64,000 nt of DNA from Rhizobium croatiense (GTDB lineage: Bacteria; Pseudomonadota; Alphaproteobacteria; Rhizobiales; Rhizobiaceae), in NCBI RefSeq assembly GCF_019793465.1, contig NZ_JAILYJ010000005.1, forward strand, positions 186,001 through 250,000, given 5' to 3'. Each line of letters begins with the position of its first letter. The stretch's first letter is position 1. Shown here one piece after another: positions 39,523 through 48,197 of the stretch. The notes under the pieces are model-generated. The model worked only from the letters and a program-made list of their open reading frames with translations. It did not search any database and was not told the origin of the DNA. Position numbers and translations under genes: made by a program.

Positions 39523-40776
39523 TCAGTGCGCCACCGCCGCCGCAGCAGCCTCGTCGATCAGCCGGCCGCTGCGGAAACGCTCCAGCGTCAGGCCGGCATT
39601 GAACTTGTGCGGTTCGTCGCGGGCAATCAGATGGGCAAAAAGATTGGCCGAGCCCGGCGTTGCCTTGAAGCCACCGGTGCCCCAGCCGCAATTGACGTAA
39701 AGCCCGGGAACCGGCGTCTTCGACTGAATCGCCGAACGATCCGGCGTGTTGTCGACGATGCCGCCCCATTGGCGCATCATCTTGACGCGCCGGAACATCG
39801 GGAAGAGTTCGCAGATGGCATCAAGCGTATGGGTGATGATCTGCAGCCCGCCGGTCTGCGAGTAGGAATTGTACTGGTCGGTGCCGGCGCCGATGACGAG
39901 TTCTCCCTTGTCGGACTGGGAGATATAGGCGTGCACCGTGTTCGACATGACAACACAGGGGAAGATCGGCTTCAGCGGCTCGGAAACCAGCGCCTGCAGC
40001 GGGCTCGACTGCAGCGGCACCCGCACATCGGCCATCTTCATGATCGTCGTGGTGTGGCCGGCCGCCGACACGCCGACTTTTCTGGCGCCGATGAAGCCGC
40101 GCGTGGTCTCGACGCCGGTCACGCGTCCATCGGGCGCACGGCGGATCCCGGTCACTTCGCAATTCTGGATGATGTGAACACCGCGGTCCGATGCTGCACG
40201 CGCATAACCCCAGGCGACCGCATCATGCCGCGCCGTGCCGCCGCGCCGCTGCAGTGCCGCACCGTTGATCGGGTAGCGCGCGCTGGCGGAGATATCGAGC
40301 GGCGGGCAATAGGCCTTCGCCTGTTCCGGCGTCAGCCATTCATTGTCGATGCCGTAGAGCCGGTTGGCGTGGATATGCCGCTTGAAGGACTGCTGGTCGT
40401 GAATATTGTGCGAGAGCATCATCACGCCGCGCGGCGAATACATCACATTGTAGTTGAGCTCCTGCGAAAGCCCCTCCCAGAGCTTCATCGAATGCTCGTA
40501 AATGTGCATGCTCTCTTCATAGAGATAGTTCGAGCGGATGATGGTGGTGTTGCGCCCCGTATTGCCGCCGCCGAGCCAGCCCTTCTCGATCACCGCAACA
40601 TTGGTGATGCCATGCTCCTTGGCGAGGTAATAGGCGGCTCCCAGGCCGTGCCCGCCGGCGCCGATGATGACGACGTCGTATTCGGCGCGCGGTTCTGGTG
40701 AAGTCCACTGCTTCTCCCAGCCTCTGTGGCCACGAAGGGCCTCTCGCGCCACGGCAAAAACCGAATATTTCCGCAT
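39523..40776 (-). CDS. soxB: Sarcosine oxidase, beta subunit
   Basis: A 417-residue flavoprotein that oxidises sarcosine. The FAD-binding fold begins YDVVIIGAGGHGLGAAYYLA and is followed by GWLGGGNTGRNTTIIRSNYL. His184 in TARHDAVAWG sits where the covalently bound FMN histidine of characterised heterotetrameric enzymes is expected. A C-terminal region NCGWGTGGFKATPGSA is also typical. I chose the ATG at 40776, which follows GGAGAAGAAGGCGG and gives the standard length; the longer open frame upstream adds unrelated sequence. It is the first gene of soxBDAG. The complex converts sarcosine to glycine, hydrogen peroxide and methylene-folate. Confidence 0.95.
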   Translation of the reverse strand: MRKYSVFAVAREALRGHRGWEKQWTSPEPRAEYDVVIIGAGGHGLGAAYYLAKEHGITNVAVIEKGWLGGGNTGRNTTIIRSNYLYEESMHIYEHSMKLWEGLSQELNYNVMYSPRGVMMLSHNIHDQQSFKRHIHANRLYGIDNEWLTPEQAKAYCPPLDISASARYPINGAALQRRGGTARHDAVAWGYARAASDRGVHIIQNCEVTGIRRAPDGRVTGVETTRGFIGARKVGVSAAGHTTTIMKMADVRVPLQSSPLQALVSEPLKPIFPCVVMSNTVHAYISQSDKGELVIGAGTDQYNSYSQTGGLQIITHTLDAICELFPMFRRVKMMRQWGGIVDNTPDRSAIQSKTPVPGLYVNCGWGTGGFKATPGSANLFAHLIARDEPHKFNAGLTLERFRSGRLIDEAAAAAVAH

Positions 40777-41016
40777 CCGCCTTCTTCTCCTTCGGGCAAG
40801 GACTATTCTCCGTGCCCATACAAATCGCAAATCCAAATGCGGCACAACGGCTCTTTTGCGACGCGCGAGAGCTTTGGTTTTGACACTGAGCGACATGATG
40901 TCGAAAAGCGCCCTGTTTTCCAGGACACGCGCTCCGCTTCCTCCGGCATTGGCACAACCTGCAATCGATCGGGGCCGCCGGCTAGCCCTCACCCAAGAGG
41001 GCGAGAAGACAAGCAG

Positions 41017-41031
41017 TTACTAAAATGTTAA
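41017..41031 (+). promoter_or_regulatory. CtrA-like near-match upstream of the FecR-like gene
   Basis: TTAC-N7-TTAA followed by C differs at one base from the CtrA consensus TTAA-N7-TTAAC. It ends 29 bp before the chosen start codon of the FecR-like gene. Single near-matches arise by chance in AT-rich gaps, so this is only a candidate. Confidence 0.25.
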
Positions 41032-41060
41032 CTCTCCCCCCTTGCCAGGGTTCTTGTATC

Positions 41061-42095
41061 ATGTGGGGTCAGCGTTCATTCTTCCACGCGCTTCTCATCG
41101 CGTTTTGCAGCGCCCAGGCGTCGCCCGCCGCCGAGCCGGTTGGTCAGGCTGTCCTCATCAAGACTGAAGTCACCGGACAGGCCGGACCGATTGAGGTCAA
41201 TACCAGCGTTCACCGTGACGAGCGGATTCGAACATCGCAATCCGGGCTTGGCCAGTTTCTGTTTCGAGACGGCACCAAGCTCGCGGTCGGCTGGGGGTCC
41301 TCTGTCGTCATCGACAAATATGTCTTCGACGACACGCAATCGGTCAGAAAGCTCACCATCAAGGCCGCCAAGGGGACCTTCCGCTGGGTCAGCGGCAGTT
41401 CCAAATCGTCGGCCTATCAGATCCTGACGCCCGCCGGCACGATCGGCGTGCGCGGCACTGCATTCGATTTCTATGTCGGCCCCGACGGCACCACCGCCGT
41501 CGTCCTCCTGAACGGCGCGGCCAGCTTCTGCGGCCCCGGCGGCTGTCGCCAGCTGCAGCAACGCTGCGATTGCGTTGTCGCCAAACCGAATGGCGATATG
41601 ACGGCGGCCGGCCGGGTCGATCGCAACGTCCTTGACAGACTTGGAAACCAGCGTGCCCTGCCCTTCCTTTCCGGCAACCAACGGCTTTCGGGCGGCCTCG
41701 GCATGCTCGGCGGCTGCAATATGGCCTCCGTGATGCCGGAAAGAAAAGACGTAACACGGCCTCCGCCGGCAGTTGCACCTGCTCCGCAGAGGCAGGATCC
41801 GCCACAGAGACAGGCCGAGCCGCAAAAGGAGCGACCGAACAAGCCCGATAAGCCTCATCACGACAGGCCTCATCACGACAAGCCTCATCACGACAGGCCG
41901 CACCATGACAAGCCCCACCATGACAAGCCGGATAGACCCGACAAGCATGAGGGCCATGGCAGCCATGACGATGACGGAAAGCCGGGAAATCACGGTTTGG
42001 ATCATCGGGAGCTCGAGCGCCACCATGATGGAGATCGCGATCATAAGAATGATCGAAACCACGACAGAAGTCGGAATTTCAATCGCGGTCGGTGA
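41061..42095 (+). CDS. FecR-domain secreted protein with His/Asp-rich tail
   Basis: A 344-residue protein with a Sec signal peptide (FFHALLIAFCSAQASPAAA-like start, cleavage probably after SPA-A). A FecR domain follows (about 30-150), recognisable from RTSQSGLGQFLFRDGTKLAV and YQILTPAGTIGVRGTAFDFY. A cysteine-rich stretch (FCGPGGCRQLQQRCDC) may form disulfides in the periplasm. The last 90 residues are extremely rich in His, Asp, Lys and Pro, built on five tandem PHHD(K/R) units, and could bind metal ions. I chose the ATG at 41061 because the upstream ATG at 41025 spoils the signal peptide. No TonB receptor or ECF sigma gene is near; its neighbour is a CHASE2 cyclase, a pairing seen elsewhere in alphaproteobacteria. 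Confidence 0.85.
   Translation: MWGQRSFFHALLIAFCSAQASPAAEPVGQAVLIKTEVTGQAGPIEVNTSVHRDERIRTSQSGLGQFLFRDGTKLAVGWGSSVVIDKYVFDDTQSVRKLTIKAAKGTFRWVSGSSKSSAYQILTPAGTIGVRGTAFDFYVGPDGTTAVVLLNGAASFCGPGGCRQLQQRCDCVVAKPNGDMTAAGRVDRNVLDRLGNQRALPFLSGNQRLSGGLGMLGGCNMASVMPERKDVTRPPPAVAPAPQRQDPPQRQAEPQKERPNKPDKPHHDRPHHDKPHHDRPHHDKPHHDKPDRPDKHEGHGSHDDDGKPGNHGLDHRELERHHDGDRDHKNDRNHDRSRNFNRGR
41850..41924 (+). repeat. Five tandem 15-bp repeats in the FecR-like gene
   Basis: Units such as AAGCCTCATCACGAC and AGGCCTCATCACGAC occur five times head to tail, with third-position changes in the last two copies. Each encodes K/R-P-H-H-D. The in-frame 15-bp period allows the metal-binding-like tail to expand or contract by slippage without a frameshift. 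Confidence 0.9.
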
Positions 42096-42259
42096 GGCTG
42101 TTTTCGGGATCCTCGCAAGTCAAGGCGTCGGCACTGCTGTATCCGCCAGACGATGGGCCAGTGCATCGACGAGCAGTGCAAAGGCCGGCGAGGACTGTCG
42201 GCGTGTCGGGCAGTGAAGGTGATATCCCCAAGAAGGGCACCGCTCTTGGAAAATCGCTT

Positions 42260-44443
42260 TTACTTTTCGGCATCGGCGGCGCTCTTTTCGATCACCGCAG
42301 GCAATTCCCGAAAATGGTTGGTCCTGCTGGGTATCCGCCGATAAAATTCCACCAAACCGCCCACCACTTCATCCGCCCTGAGCTTTGCCGTATCCATAAG
42401 TTTGCGGGTATTTTTTGAATGCGAATGCAGGGCTTGCATCAATTGCCGGTGAACGGCACTGAGCGCGGCGAATTCCCGGGATGCCGCCACATGCTCATCG
42501 CCGAGGACGGCAAGGATCTTAGTGCGGCTGCTCTTTCCCTTCAGTGGAATGGCGCCGGCGTCGATCAGCGCCATTCCCTTCACTGAAAGTGCAGTGCTGT
42601 CGGAGATGAGGATATCGAAGCCTACCTCTTTGCACGACGACTCGATGCGGGCCGCGACATTGACGGCATCTCCGACCGCCGAATAGTTGAAGCGGGTCTT
42701 GGCGCCCATATTCCCGACGCAGGCAATGCCGGTATGGATGCCGATGCCGATGCCGACCTCCTGATCGGGACCGAAGCCGAAGGCGTCGCCGGCGTTCAGT
42801 TCGGCGAGTGTCGCGCGCATGGCCAGGGCTGTGCGAACCGCCTTGGTTTCATGATCCGCAACATCGACCGGCGCATTCCAGAACGCCATGATCGAATCGC
42901 CGATAAACTTGTCGAGTGTGCCTTCATTGGCCACGACATGACGGCTCAGCGCGTCGAGCAATGTGTTCAGGAAGGCGACGACATCCGTCGGCGCCAGCCG
43001 TTCACTCATCTCGGTGAAGTTCCTGACGTCGACGAACATGACCGTCAGCTCGCGGTCATCCCCACCCAGGCGCAATGCGTCGCGGTTATGCTCAATGCGA
43101 TGGAGCAGCGACGGAGACAAATAATGTCCGAAGGCGCGCCGCACCTCGCGCCTTTCCCGATCGATCACCAGAATGCGGAACGAGGTTGCGGCAAAATGGG
43201 TGATCGATCCGCTGACGATCGGCGCCAGCGGATCGAGAAGAAGTCCCGCATAGAGAAACGACAACCACGACGCCACGAGCGCCATTGCCGTAATGAGCAG
43301 GCCGCAGACCAGGGCGACGGCGGGACTGACGAAGGTCGTCACCACGACGAGCAGGCATCCGAGCACCGCGATCGTGAGGATTTCCAGCCCGTCCGCCCAG
43401 TCGGGCCGCGACAGGAACTGGCCGGAGAGAATCTGCTCGACGGCCTGCGCATGCAGCGAAACGCCAGGGACATTCTCGCCGAGCGCGGTGACGCGAATGT
43501 CCTGCAGGCCGGCCGCAGAAGTCCCGACGAAAATGACGCTGCCGTTGATGGCGGCCGCAACGTCGGGGCTGGCGCCTGCACCGGCGAGCACCTGGCGTGC
43601 AGATATATAGCGCTCGGCCCGGTCCGGCGTGACATAGAGCCAGAGTTCGCCGGCCGCCGTCAGCGGCACGACGAAGTCGCCGATCTTTGCCGATGTCATA
43701 ATGGCGGCGCGGTCGGGCGCGCCCGAGAGCACATAGGTCGACACCCCCTGCGCGACCCGCAGCGCCTCGATCGCCAGGTTCGGATAGAGCTGCTCGCCAT
43801 CGGTCAGGAACAGCGGAACCGCTCGAACCACAGGCGAGGGATTGCCCGGATTGAGGCTGATATGGCCAAGCCCCGCTGCATTGGCCTCCAGTTGCGGCCT
43901 GAGCGGCGTCGAAGCGTGCAGAAAGGGCGGGGCCGAGACCGGGCTTTCGCCCGTGAAGGCGAAGCCCGCCTTGACGGGCGGCCGGTAACTGCCCTCGTTG
44001 GACAAGCCGAAGCCGAGGACGACGGGTTTGCCGGCAATCGAGCCGGCGAATATCTCGTCGTTATCGGGCAGCTTCTCGGCAAGGGAAGGATCGACGCCGG
44101 CGATCTCGCGAACGACGTTGCGCGGCGACAGCCGGTCCGGCTCGGCGAAGAGAACATCGAAGGCGATGGACGCTGCCCCCATTTCCGAGAGCCTGTCCAC
44201 CAACAGGGCCAGCCTGTCCCGCGGCCACGGCCACTGGCCGAATTCGCGCAGCGAGGCTTCGTCGATGTCAACCACGCGGACCGGCATCGGTTCGAAGCTT
44301 CTCGGAACCAGCCGCTGATATTCGTCGAAGGTCACCCCGCGGATCAGCTTGAAAATCCCCGGATCGCCCGCCCGCAGGATCGTCAGCACCGCCACGATCG
44401 CCAGGCCGATAACCACACCGATTTGCTGCACGCGTGTCATCAT
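42260..44443 (-). CDS. CHASE2-domain class III adenylate/guanylate cyclase
   Basis: A 727-residue membrane protein. A first helix (about 5-22) leads to a periplasmic CHASE2 sensor domain (about 30-340), with VVDIDEASLREFGQWPWPRD as the diagnostic block. Three membrane helices follow (about 345-420). The cytoplasmic cyclase domain has metal aspartates in VMFVDVRNFTEMSERL and DKFIGDSIMAFWNAP, and the base-binding Asp and transition-state Asn/Arg in VGDAVNVAARIE, so it should be active. Two adjacent ATGs (44443, 44440) are possible; upstream GGAGGGACAG supports initiation here. The gene is convergent to the FecR-like gene and divergent from the next cyclase across 290 bp. Ligand unknown; cAMP is the likely product. 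Confidence 0.9.
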   Translation of the reverse strand: MMTRVQQIGVVIGLAIVAVLTILRAGDPGIFKLIRGVTFDEYQRLVPRSFEPMPVRVVDIDEASLREFGQWPWPRDRLALLVDRLSEMGAASIAFDVLFAEPDRLSPRNVVREIAGVDPSLAEKLPDNDEIFAGSIAGKPVVLGFGLSNEGSYRPPVKAGFAFTGESPVSAPPFLHASTPLRPQLEANAAGLGHISLNPGNPSPVVRAVPLFLTDGEQLYPNLAIEALRVAQGVSTYVLSGAPDRAAIMTSAKIGDFVVPLTAAGELWLYVTPDRAERYISARQVLAGAGASPDVAAAINGSVIFVGTSAAGLQDIRVTALGENVPGVSLHAQAVEQILSGQFLSRPDWADGLEILTIAVLGCLLVVVTTFVSPAVALVCGLLITAMALVASWLSFLYAGLLLDPLAPIVSGSITHFAATSFRILVIDRERREVRRAFGHYLSPSLLHRIEHNRDALRLGGDDRELTVMFVDVRNFTEMSERLAPTDVVAFLNTLLDALSRHVVANEGTLDKFIGDSIMAFWNAPVDVADHETKAVRTALAMRATLAELNAGDAFGFGPDQEVGIGIGIHTGIACVGNMGAKTRFNYSAVGDAVNVAARIESSCKEVGFDILISDSTALSVKGMALIDAGAIPLKGKSSRTKILAVLGDEHVAASREFAALSAVHRQLMQALHSHSKNTRKLMDTAKLRADEVVGGLVEFYRRIPSRTNHFRELPAVIEKSAADAEK

Positions 44444-44733
44444 CTCACCGGCTGTCCCTCCCGCGGCGGAGCGGCCTGCGTCTGCCGGCAGACAGGCTAC
44501 GCCGCTTTCGGCCCGAATGCCATTCGCGCACGCGTCATGGGCGCTCCGTTTTCGACCTCTTGCCCTTCGCCTTTCCATCCGGCCGATAAGAAGCGCCGTC
44601 AATGAGCCCACGGGTCCGATTTTGGCCAGGCTTTTGCTGGGATGACAAAGGCTTCGACCTTGCCGGGCGCCCGGCGAAATGTTCTTGTAGCGATCGAAAA
44701 TCGCACGCTTTCAAGAGAAGGGTAAGGGTCGCC

Positions 44734-46344
44734 GTGATTTCCGAATCCGCCGCGCGCCGAAGCGGCTACTGGCTGATCGCCGTCGTGCTGGCCATGCTGG
44801 CCGGGCTGCCGCTTGCCGTCTGGCTCGACATTAGCGATCTCTCGGGAAATACCTTGCGGCGACAGGCGCGTGACATGAGTTCGCTCATATCGAGCATCCG
44901 CTCCTATTATTCGGCGAACGTCGTCGGACGGGTTTTGGCCGCGCATGCCAGCGGTGCGGCCGCCGGCACGGTCGTCTCCCACAACTATGCCAATATTCCA
45001 GGCGCCATCCCGCTGCCGGCAACACTTTCGCTGGAGCTCGGCGACGTCATCAAGGAACAGCAGGCCAATATCACCTATCGTTTCGTCTCCGATCTCCCGT
45101 TCAAGAGCCGCGCATCCCACGAGCTCGACGACTTCGAAAGACAAGCGCTCGCGGCGCTGCGCGCCAATCCGCAACAGACGCTGAACGACCTCACCCGTGT
45201 CGGACTGACCGATACCCTGCGGTTCACCACCCCTGTCGTCATGGGCCAGGCCTGCGTTGCCTGCCATAACAGCCACCCGGAAAGCCCGAAGACCGATTGG
45301 AAGGTGAGCGATGTGCGCGGCATTCAGGAAGTGATCATCCGGCAGCCCTATGCCAGCAACGTCTTCGCCTTCAAATACCTGCTCTGCTATTTTCTTTTTG
45401 TCGCCATCATCGGCCTCAGCTTCATTCTCCTGCAGCGGCAGCAGGCGCGCGCAATCCATAACGCCAACCAGGACCTGGAAGCGGCCAACGAATTCCTCGC
45501 CAGCGTCTCGCTGAAGATTTCACGCTACCTCTCGCCGCAGATCTACAAGAGCATTTTCAGCGGGCAGAAGGACGTGGTCGTCCATACCGAGCGCAAGCGC
45601 CTGACGATCTTCTTCTCCGACATCAAGGATTTCACCGCGACCACCGAGCGGCTGCAGCCGGAAGCGCTGACGGAGATGCTCAACGAATATCTGACCGAGA
45701 TGTCGAACATTGCCCTGGCGCATGGCGGCACGGTGGACAAGTTCATCGGCGACGCCATGCTGGTTTTCTTCGGCGACCCGGAAACGAAGGGGCCGGAGGA
45801 GGATGCGAAAGCCTGCCTGCGCATGGCCGTCGACATGCAGCGCCGCCTCGGCGAACTGAAGGACAGATGGCGCAGAAACGGCACCGAAGAGCCTTTCGTC
45901 GTGCGCATGGGAATCAATAGCGGCTATTGCAATGTCGGCAATTTCGGCAGCAGCGACCGCATGGACTATACGATCATCGGCGCGGAGGCCAATCTCGCGG
46001 CCCGCCTGCAATCGATCGCCCAGGGCGGAGAGATCGTCATCAGCTACGAAACCTATGCGCTGGTCAACGAGATCGTCGATGCCCATCCGCTGCCGCCGAT
46101 CACGATGAAGGGCATACAGCGCGAGATCGTGCCCTATGCTGTGGATGGGCTGACGCTCGGCGCGGATCACAAGAGCCGCGTTCTGAGCGAACATCTCGCC
46201 GGCCTCGACCTGCATCTGGATATGAGCCGGGTGGAGCCCGCCGACCGCCTTCGGGTCAAGACGGCGCTCAAGGAGGCGATTGCAGCTCTCGATGAAGCCC
46301 TGCCGGAGTCGGCGCGATCGAGACAGGATACCGGGCCGGTGTGA
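44734..46344 (+). CDS. Cyclase with periplasmic Tll0287-like (DUF3365) haem-type sensor domain
   Basis: A 536-residue membrane protein. One membrane helix (about 12-31) precedes a DUF3365/Tll0287-like periplasmic domain containing C174-V-A-C177-H178, a c-type haem attachment motif, followed by NSHPESPKTDWKVSDVRG, typical of this domain. A second helix (about 212-236) leads to the cytoplasmic cyclase domain, with metal aspartates in IFFSDIKDFTATTERL and DKFIGDAMLVFFGDP. The base-binding segment reads IGAEANLAARL, with Ala where adenylate cyclases usually have Asp, so nucleotide preference is uncertain. I chose the GTG at 44734, after AAGGGTAAGGG; upstream in-frame ATGs would run into the divergent gene's region. 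It probably reports redox state or a gas ligand. Confidence 0.87.
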   Translation: MISESAARRSGYWLIAVVLAMLAGLPLAVWLDISDLSGNTLRRQARDMSSLISSIRSYYSANVVGRVLAAHASGAAAGTVVSHNYANIPGAIPLPATLSLELGDVIKEQQANITYRFVSDLPFKSRASHELDDFERQALAALRANPQQTLNDLTRVGLTDTLRFTTPVVMGQACVACHNSHPESPKTDWKVSDVRGIQEVIIRQPYASNVFAFKYLLCYFLFVAIIGLSFILLQRQQARAIHNANQDLEAANEFLASVSLKISRYLSPQIYKSIFSGQKDVVVHTERKRLTIFFSDIKDFTATTERLQPEALTEMLNEYLTEMSNIALAHGGTVDKFIGDAMLVFFGDPETKGPEEDAKACLRMAVDMQRRLGELKDRWRRNGTEEPFVVRMGINSGYCNVGNFGSSDRMDYTIIGAEANLAARLQSIAQGGEIVISYETYALVNEIVDAHPLPPITMKGIQREIVPYAVDGLTLGADHKSRVLSEHLAGLDLHLDMSRVEPADRLRVKTALKEAIAALDEALPESARSRQDTGPV

Positions 46345-46500
46345 TTTTTCCACCTGCCTCCCATATCCGTCTGGACTTCCCCGACCCGATCTGCTATCCC
46401 GCATCACCAATCGCAAGGCTGCGGCCGCGCGAACGTTATTTTTTTGCCCCTGGCGCTGCGCCGCCTCAGGCATCAACCAAACCAAAGGAACGTGATTCTC

Positions 46501-46713
46501 GTGCAGGTACTTGTCCGCGATAACAATGTCGATCAGGCTCTCCGCGCTCTCAAGAAGAAGATGCAGCGCGAAGGCATTTTCCGCGAAATGAAGATGCGCG
46601 ACTACTACGAGAAGCCGTCGCAGAAGCGTGCCCGCGAAAAGGCCGAGGCTGTTCGCCGCGTTCGCAAGCTGGCCCGTAAGCGCGCCCAGCGCGAAGGCCT
46701 GGTCGCACGCTAA
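46501..46713 (+). CDS. rpsU: 30S ribosomal protein S21
   Basis: A 70-residue S21 protein: [20 protein letters not shown], then [19 protein letters not shown] and a highly basic C-terminus ([13 protein letters not shown]). The GTG at 46501 gives the normal family N-terminus. A second GTG nine bases upstream (46492) would add MIL, but AAAGGA is then only 2 nt away, while it is about 11 nt from 46501. S21 is needed for initiation on the small subunit. It is encoded alone, followed by a possible terminator. Confidence 0.96.
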   Translation: MQVLVRDNNVDQALRALKKKMQREGIFREMKMRDYYEKPSQKRAREKAEAVRRVRKLARKRAQREGLVAR

Positions 46714-46720
46714 GCGTTGC

Positions 46721-46740
46721 CGTCGTTTTTTCGACGTTTT
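46721..46740 (+). terminator. Possible terminator after rpsU
   Basis: CGTCG pairs with CGACG across a TTTTTT loop and TTTT follows. The stem is short (5 bp), so termination may be partial. It starts 7 bp after the rpsU stop codon. Confidence 0.5.
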
Positions 46741-46847
46741 CAGATGCATTGTGGCGGGGGCGATTGGTTCGCCGCCGCCTTTTTAGTTTGCCGCTGAAGA
46801 TCGCATATCCCAATATCGGATATGCCGCATGGGGAAAGCGAGCCCGA

Positions 46848-47717
46848 ATGGCTGTTACCACCTTCAATCCGTCCCGCGCCTGGCGCTTGCAGAAAACCGC
46901 ATTGCTGCCGGCTATGGCGCTGGCCGCCCTGTTCGGCCTTGCCGGCTGCGAAACGACCAATACTACGGACGCGGTGATCCGCATCGACAAGGCGCAGGGT
47001 TCGGAAGAAAACATCGCGTCGCTGACGGCAGTTATCAACGCCAACCCCCGGGATCCCGAAGGCTATAATGTCCGCGGCTCCGCTTACGGCCGCGGCGGCC
47101 AATTCCGTCCGGCGCTGAACGATTTCAACACGGCGCTGCAGATCAATCCACGCTTCTTCCAGGCCTATGCCAACCGCGCCCTCGTCTATCGCAACATGGG
47201 TCAGCAGGCTCAGGCGATCGCCGACTATAACGCCGCGCTGCAGATCAACCCGAGCTATGACGTCGCCTATATCGGCCGCGGCAATGTCTATCGCATGGCC
47301 GGCCAGGACGACCAGGCATTCAACGATTTCGACCGGGCGATCCAGCTCGGCACCACCGATGGCCGCGCCTATCACAATCGCGGTCTGATCTATCAGAAGC
47401 GCAATCAGCAGGACAAGGCGATCGACGATTTCTCGAAAGCGATCTCGCTCGCGCCGAACTCGCCCGAGCCCTATAACGGCCGCGGCATTTCCTATATCGC
47501 GCTGAACGACGACGACAACGCCTTTGCCGATTTCAACCATGCGATCGAGCTCAACGGCAACATCGCCGAATCCTGGGCCAACCAGGCGCTCGTCTACGAA
47601 CGCCGCGGCGACAAGGCCAAGGCCGCCCGCTCCTATCGCCATGCGATCGGCCTCGATCCGAAGTACCAGCCGGCTCGTGACGGCCTTGCTCGCGTCGGCG
47701 TCGCACCAGCCGGCTAA
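46848..47717 (+). CDS. TPR-repeat lipoprotein
   Basis: A 289-residue lipoprotein. The N-terminus has a lipoprotein signal with lipobox LFGLAGC (Cys near residue 31). About six tetratricopeptide repeats fill the rest, each close to 34 residues, for example FRPALNDFNTALQINPRFFQ, QAIADYNAALQINPSYD and KAIDDFSKAISLAPNSPEP. TPRs mediate protein-protein contact; NlpI-like lipoproteins with this layout act as envelope scaffolds for peptidoglycan enzymes. The ATG at 46848 was chosen as the start of the signal peptide; a longer frame to 46749 is not secretory. No operon partner is visible. Confidence 0.9.
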   Translation: MAVTTFNPSRAWRLQKTALLPAMALAALFGLAGCETTNTTDAVIRIDKAQGSEENIASLTAVINANPRDPEGYNVRGSAYGRGGQFRPALNDFNTALQINPRFFQAYANRALVYRNMGQQAQAIADYNAALQINPSYDVAYIGRGNVYRMAGQDDQAFNDFDRAIQLGTTDGRAYHNRGLIYQKRNQQDKAIDDFSKAISLAPNSPEPYNGRGISYIALNDDDNAFADFNHAIELNGNIAESWANQALVYERRGDKAKAARSYRHAIGLDPKYQPARDGLARVGVAPAG

Positions 47718-48197
47718 GGATGTGCATTGGGGCGGCCGGACCACCGGATGCTCCAGATCCTTGCCGTTGCGAGAAATCTCGGGCGGAGCCGCCTTATCTG
47801 TCACCGGCCCGATGCGCGTGCAGCGGCGGTCGATGACGTCGACGCTGTCATGGAGGCGGCTGCATCGCCTTGAAAAGAGAGGTGCGGAAAAAACACCCGC
47901 CGTCTTTGATGGCATGTCATACGATGTTGCAAGCCGCTCTTGCTCCCCCTAACATGTCGCTGCTTCGATAGCCCGCTATCGGGCGTTGGAAAAACGTGTT
48001 GAGGGCGTTTTGCAAGAGATACGGATCTTTGCGTTCCTGACCGCGAGCGAAAACTGTTGCGGGCAGCGCCCGCCCCAGCGCCGCGCATCGTCCAAGCGAC
48101 GCAAGGGATGCGGCCATGTTTTGTGCCCGGTGATTTTATCCTTCGCTCGATTGGACTCGATGGATTGTGCGATGGCGCAGGCGGCGTGGCGCATTCA
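47718..48197. other. 480-bp gap without a recognisable gene
   Basis: Between the TPR lipoprotein and the HWE kinase genes I see no convincing coding sequence on either strand. A small hairpin GCCCG-CTAT-CGGGC lies at 47971-47984 and may end transcription from the left. The frame of the kinase gene stays open back to 48057, but that stretch has no membrane-helix or kinase features. The promoter of the kinase gene should be in the last 200 bp. Confidence 0.5.

Noticed and set aside
41850-41924. CRISPR-like direct repeats
   Set aside because: The repeats are 15 bp, contiguous without spacers, and in frame inside a coding sequence.
48057-48197. N-terminal extension of the HWE kinase
   Set aside because: The extra 47 residues have no start signal or membrane-helix features; the ATG at 48198 directly precedes the first helix.
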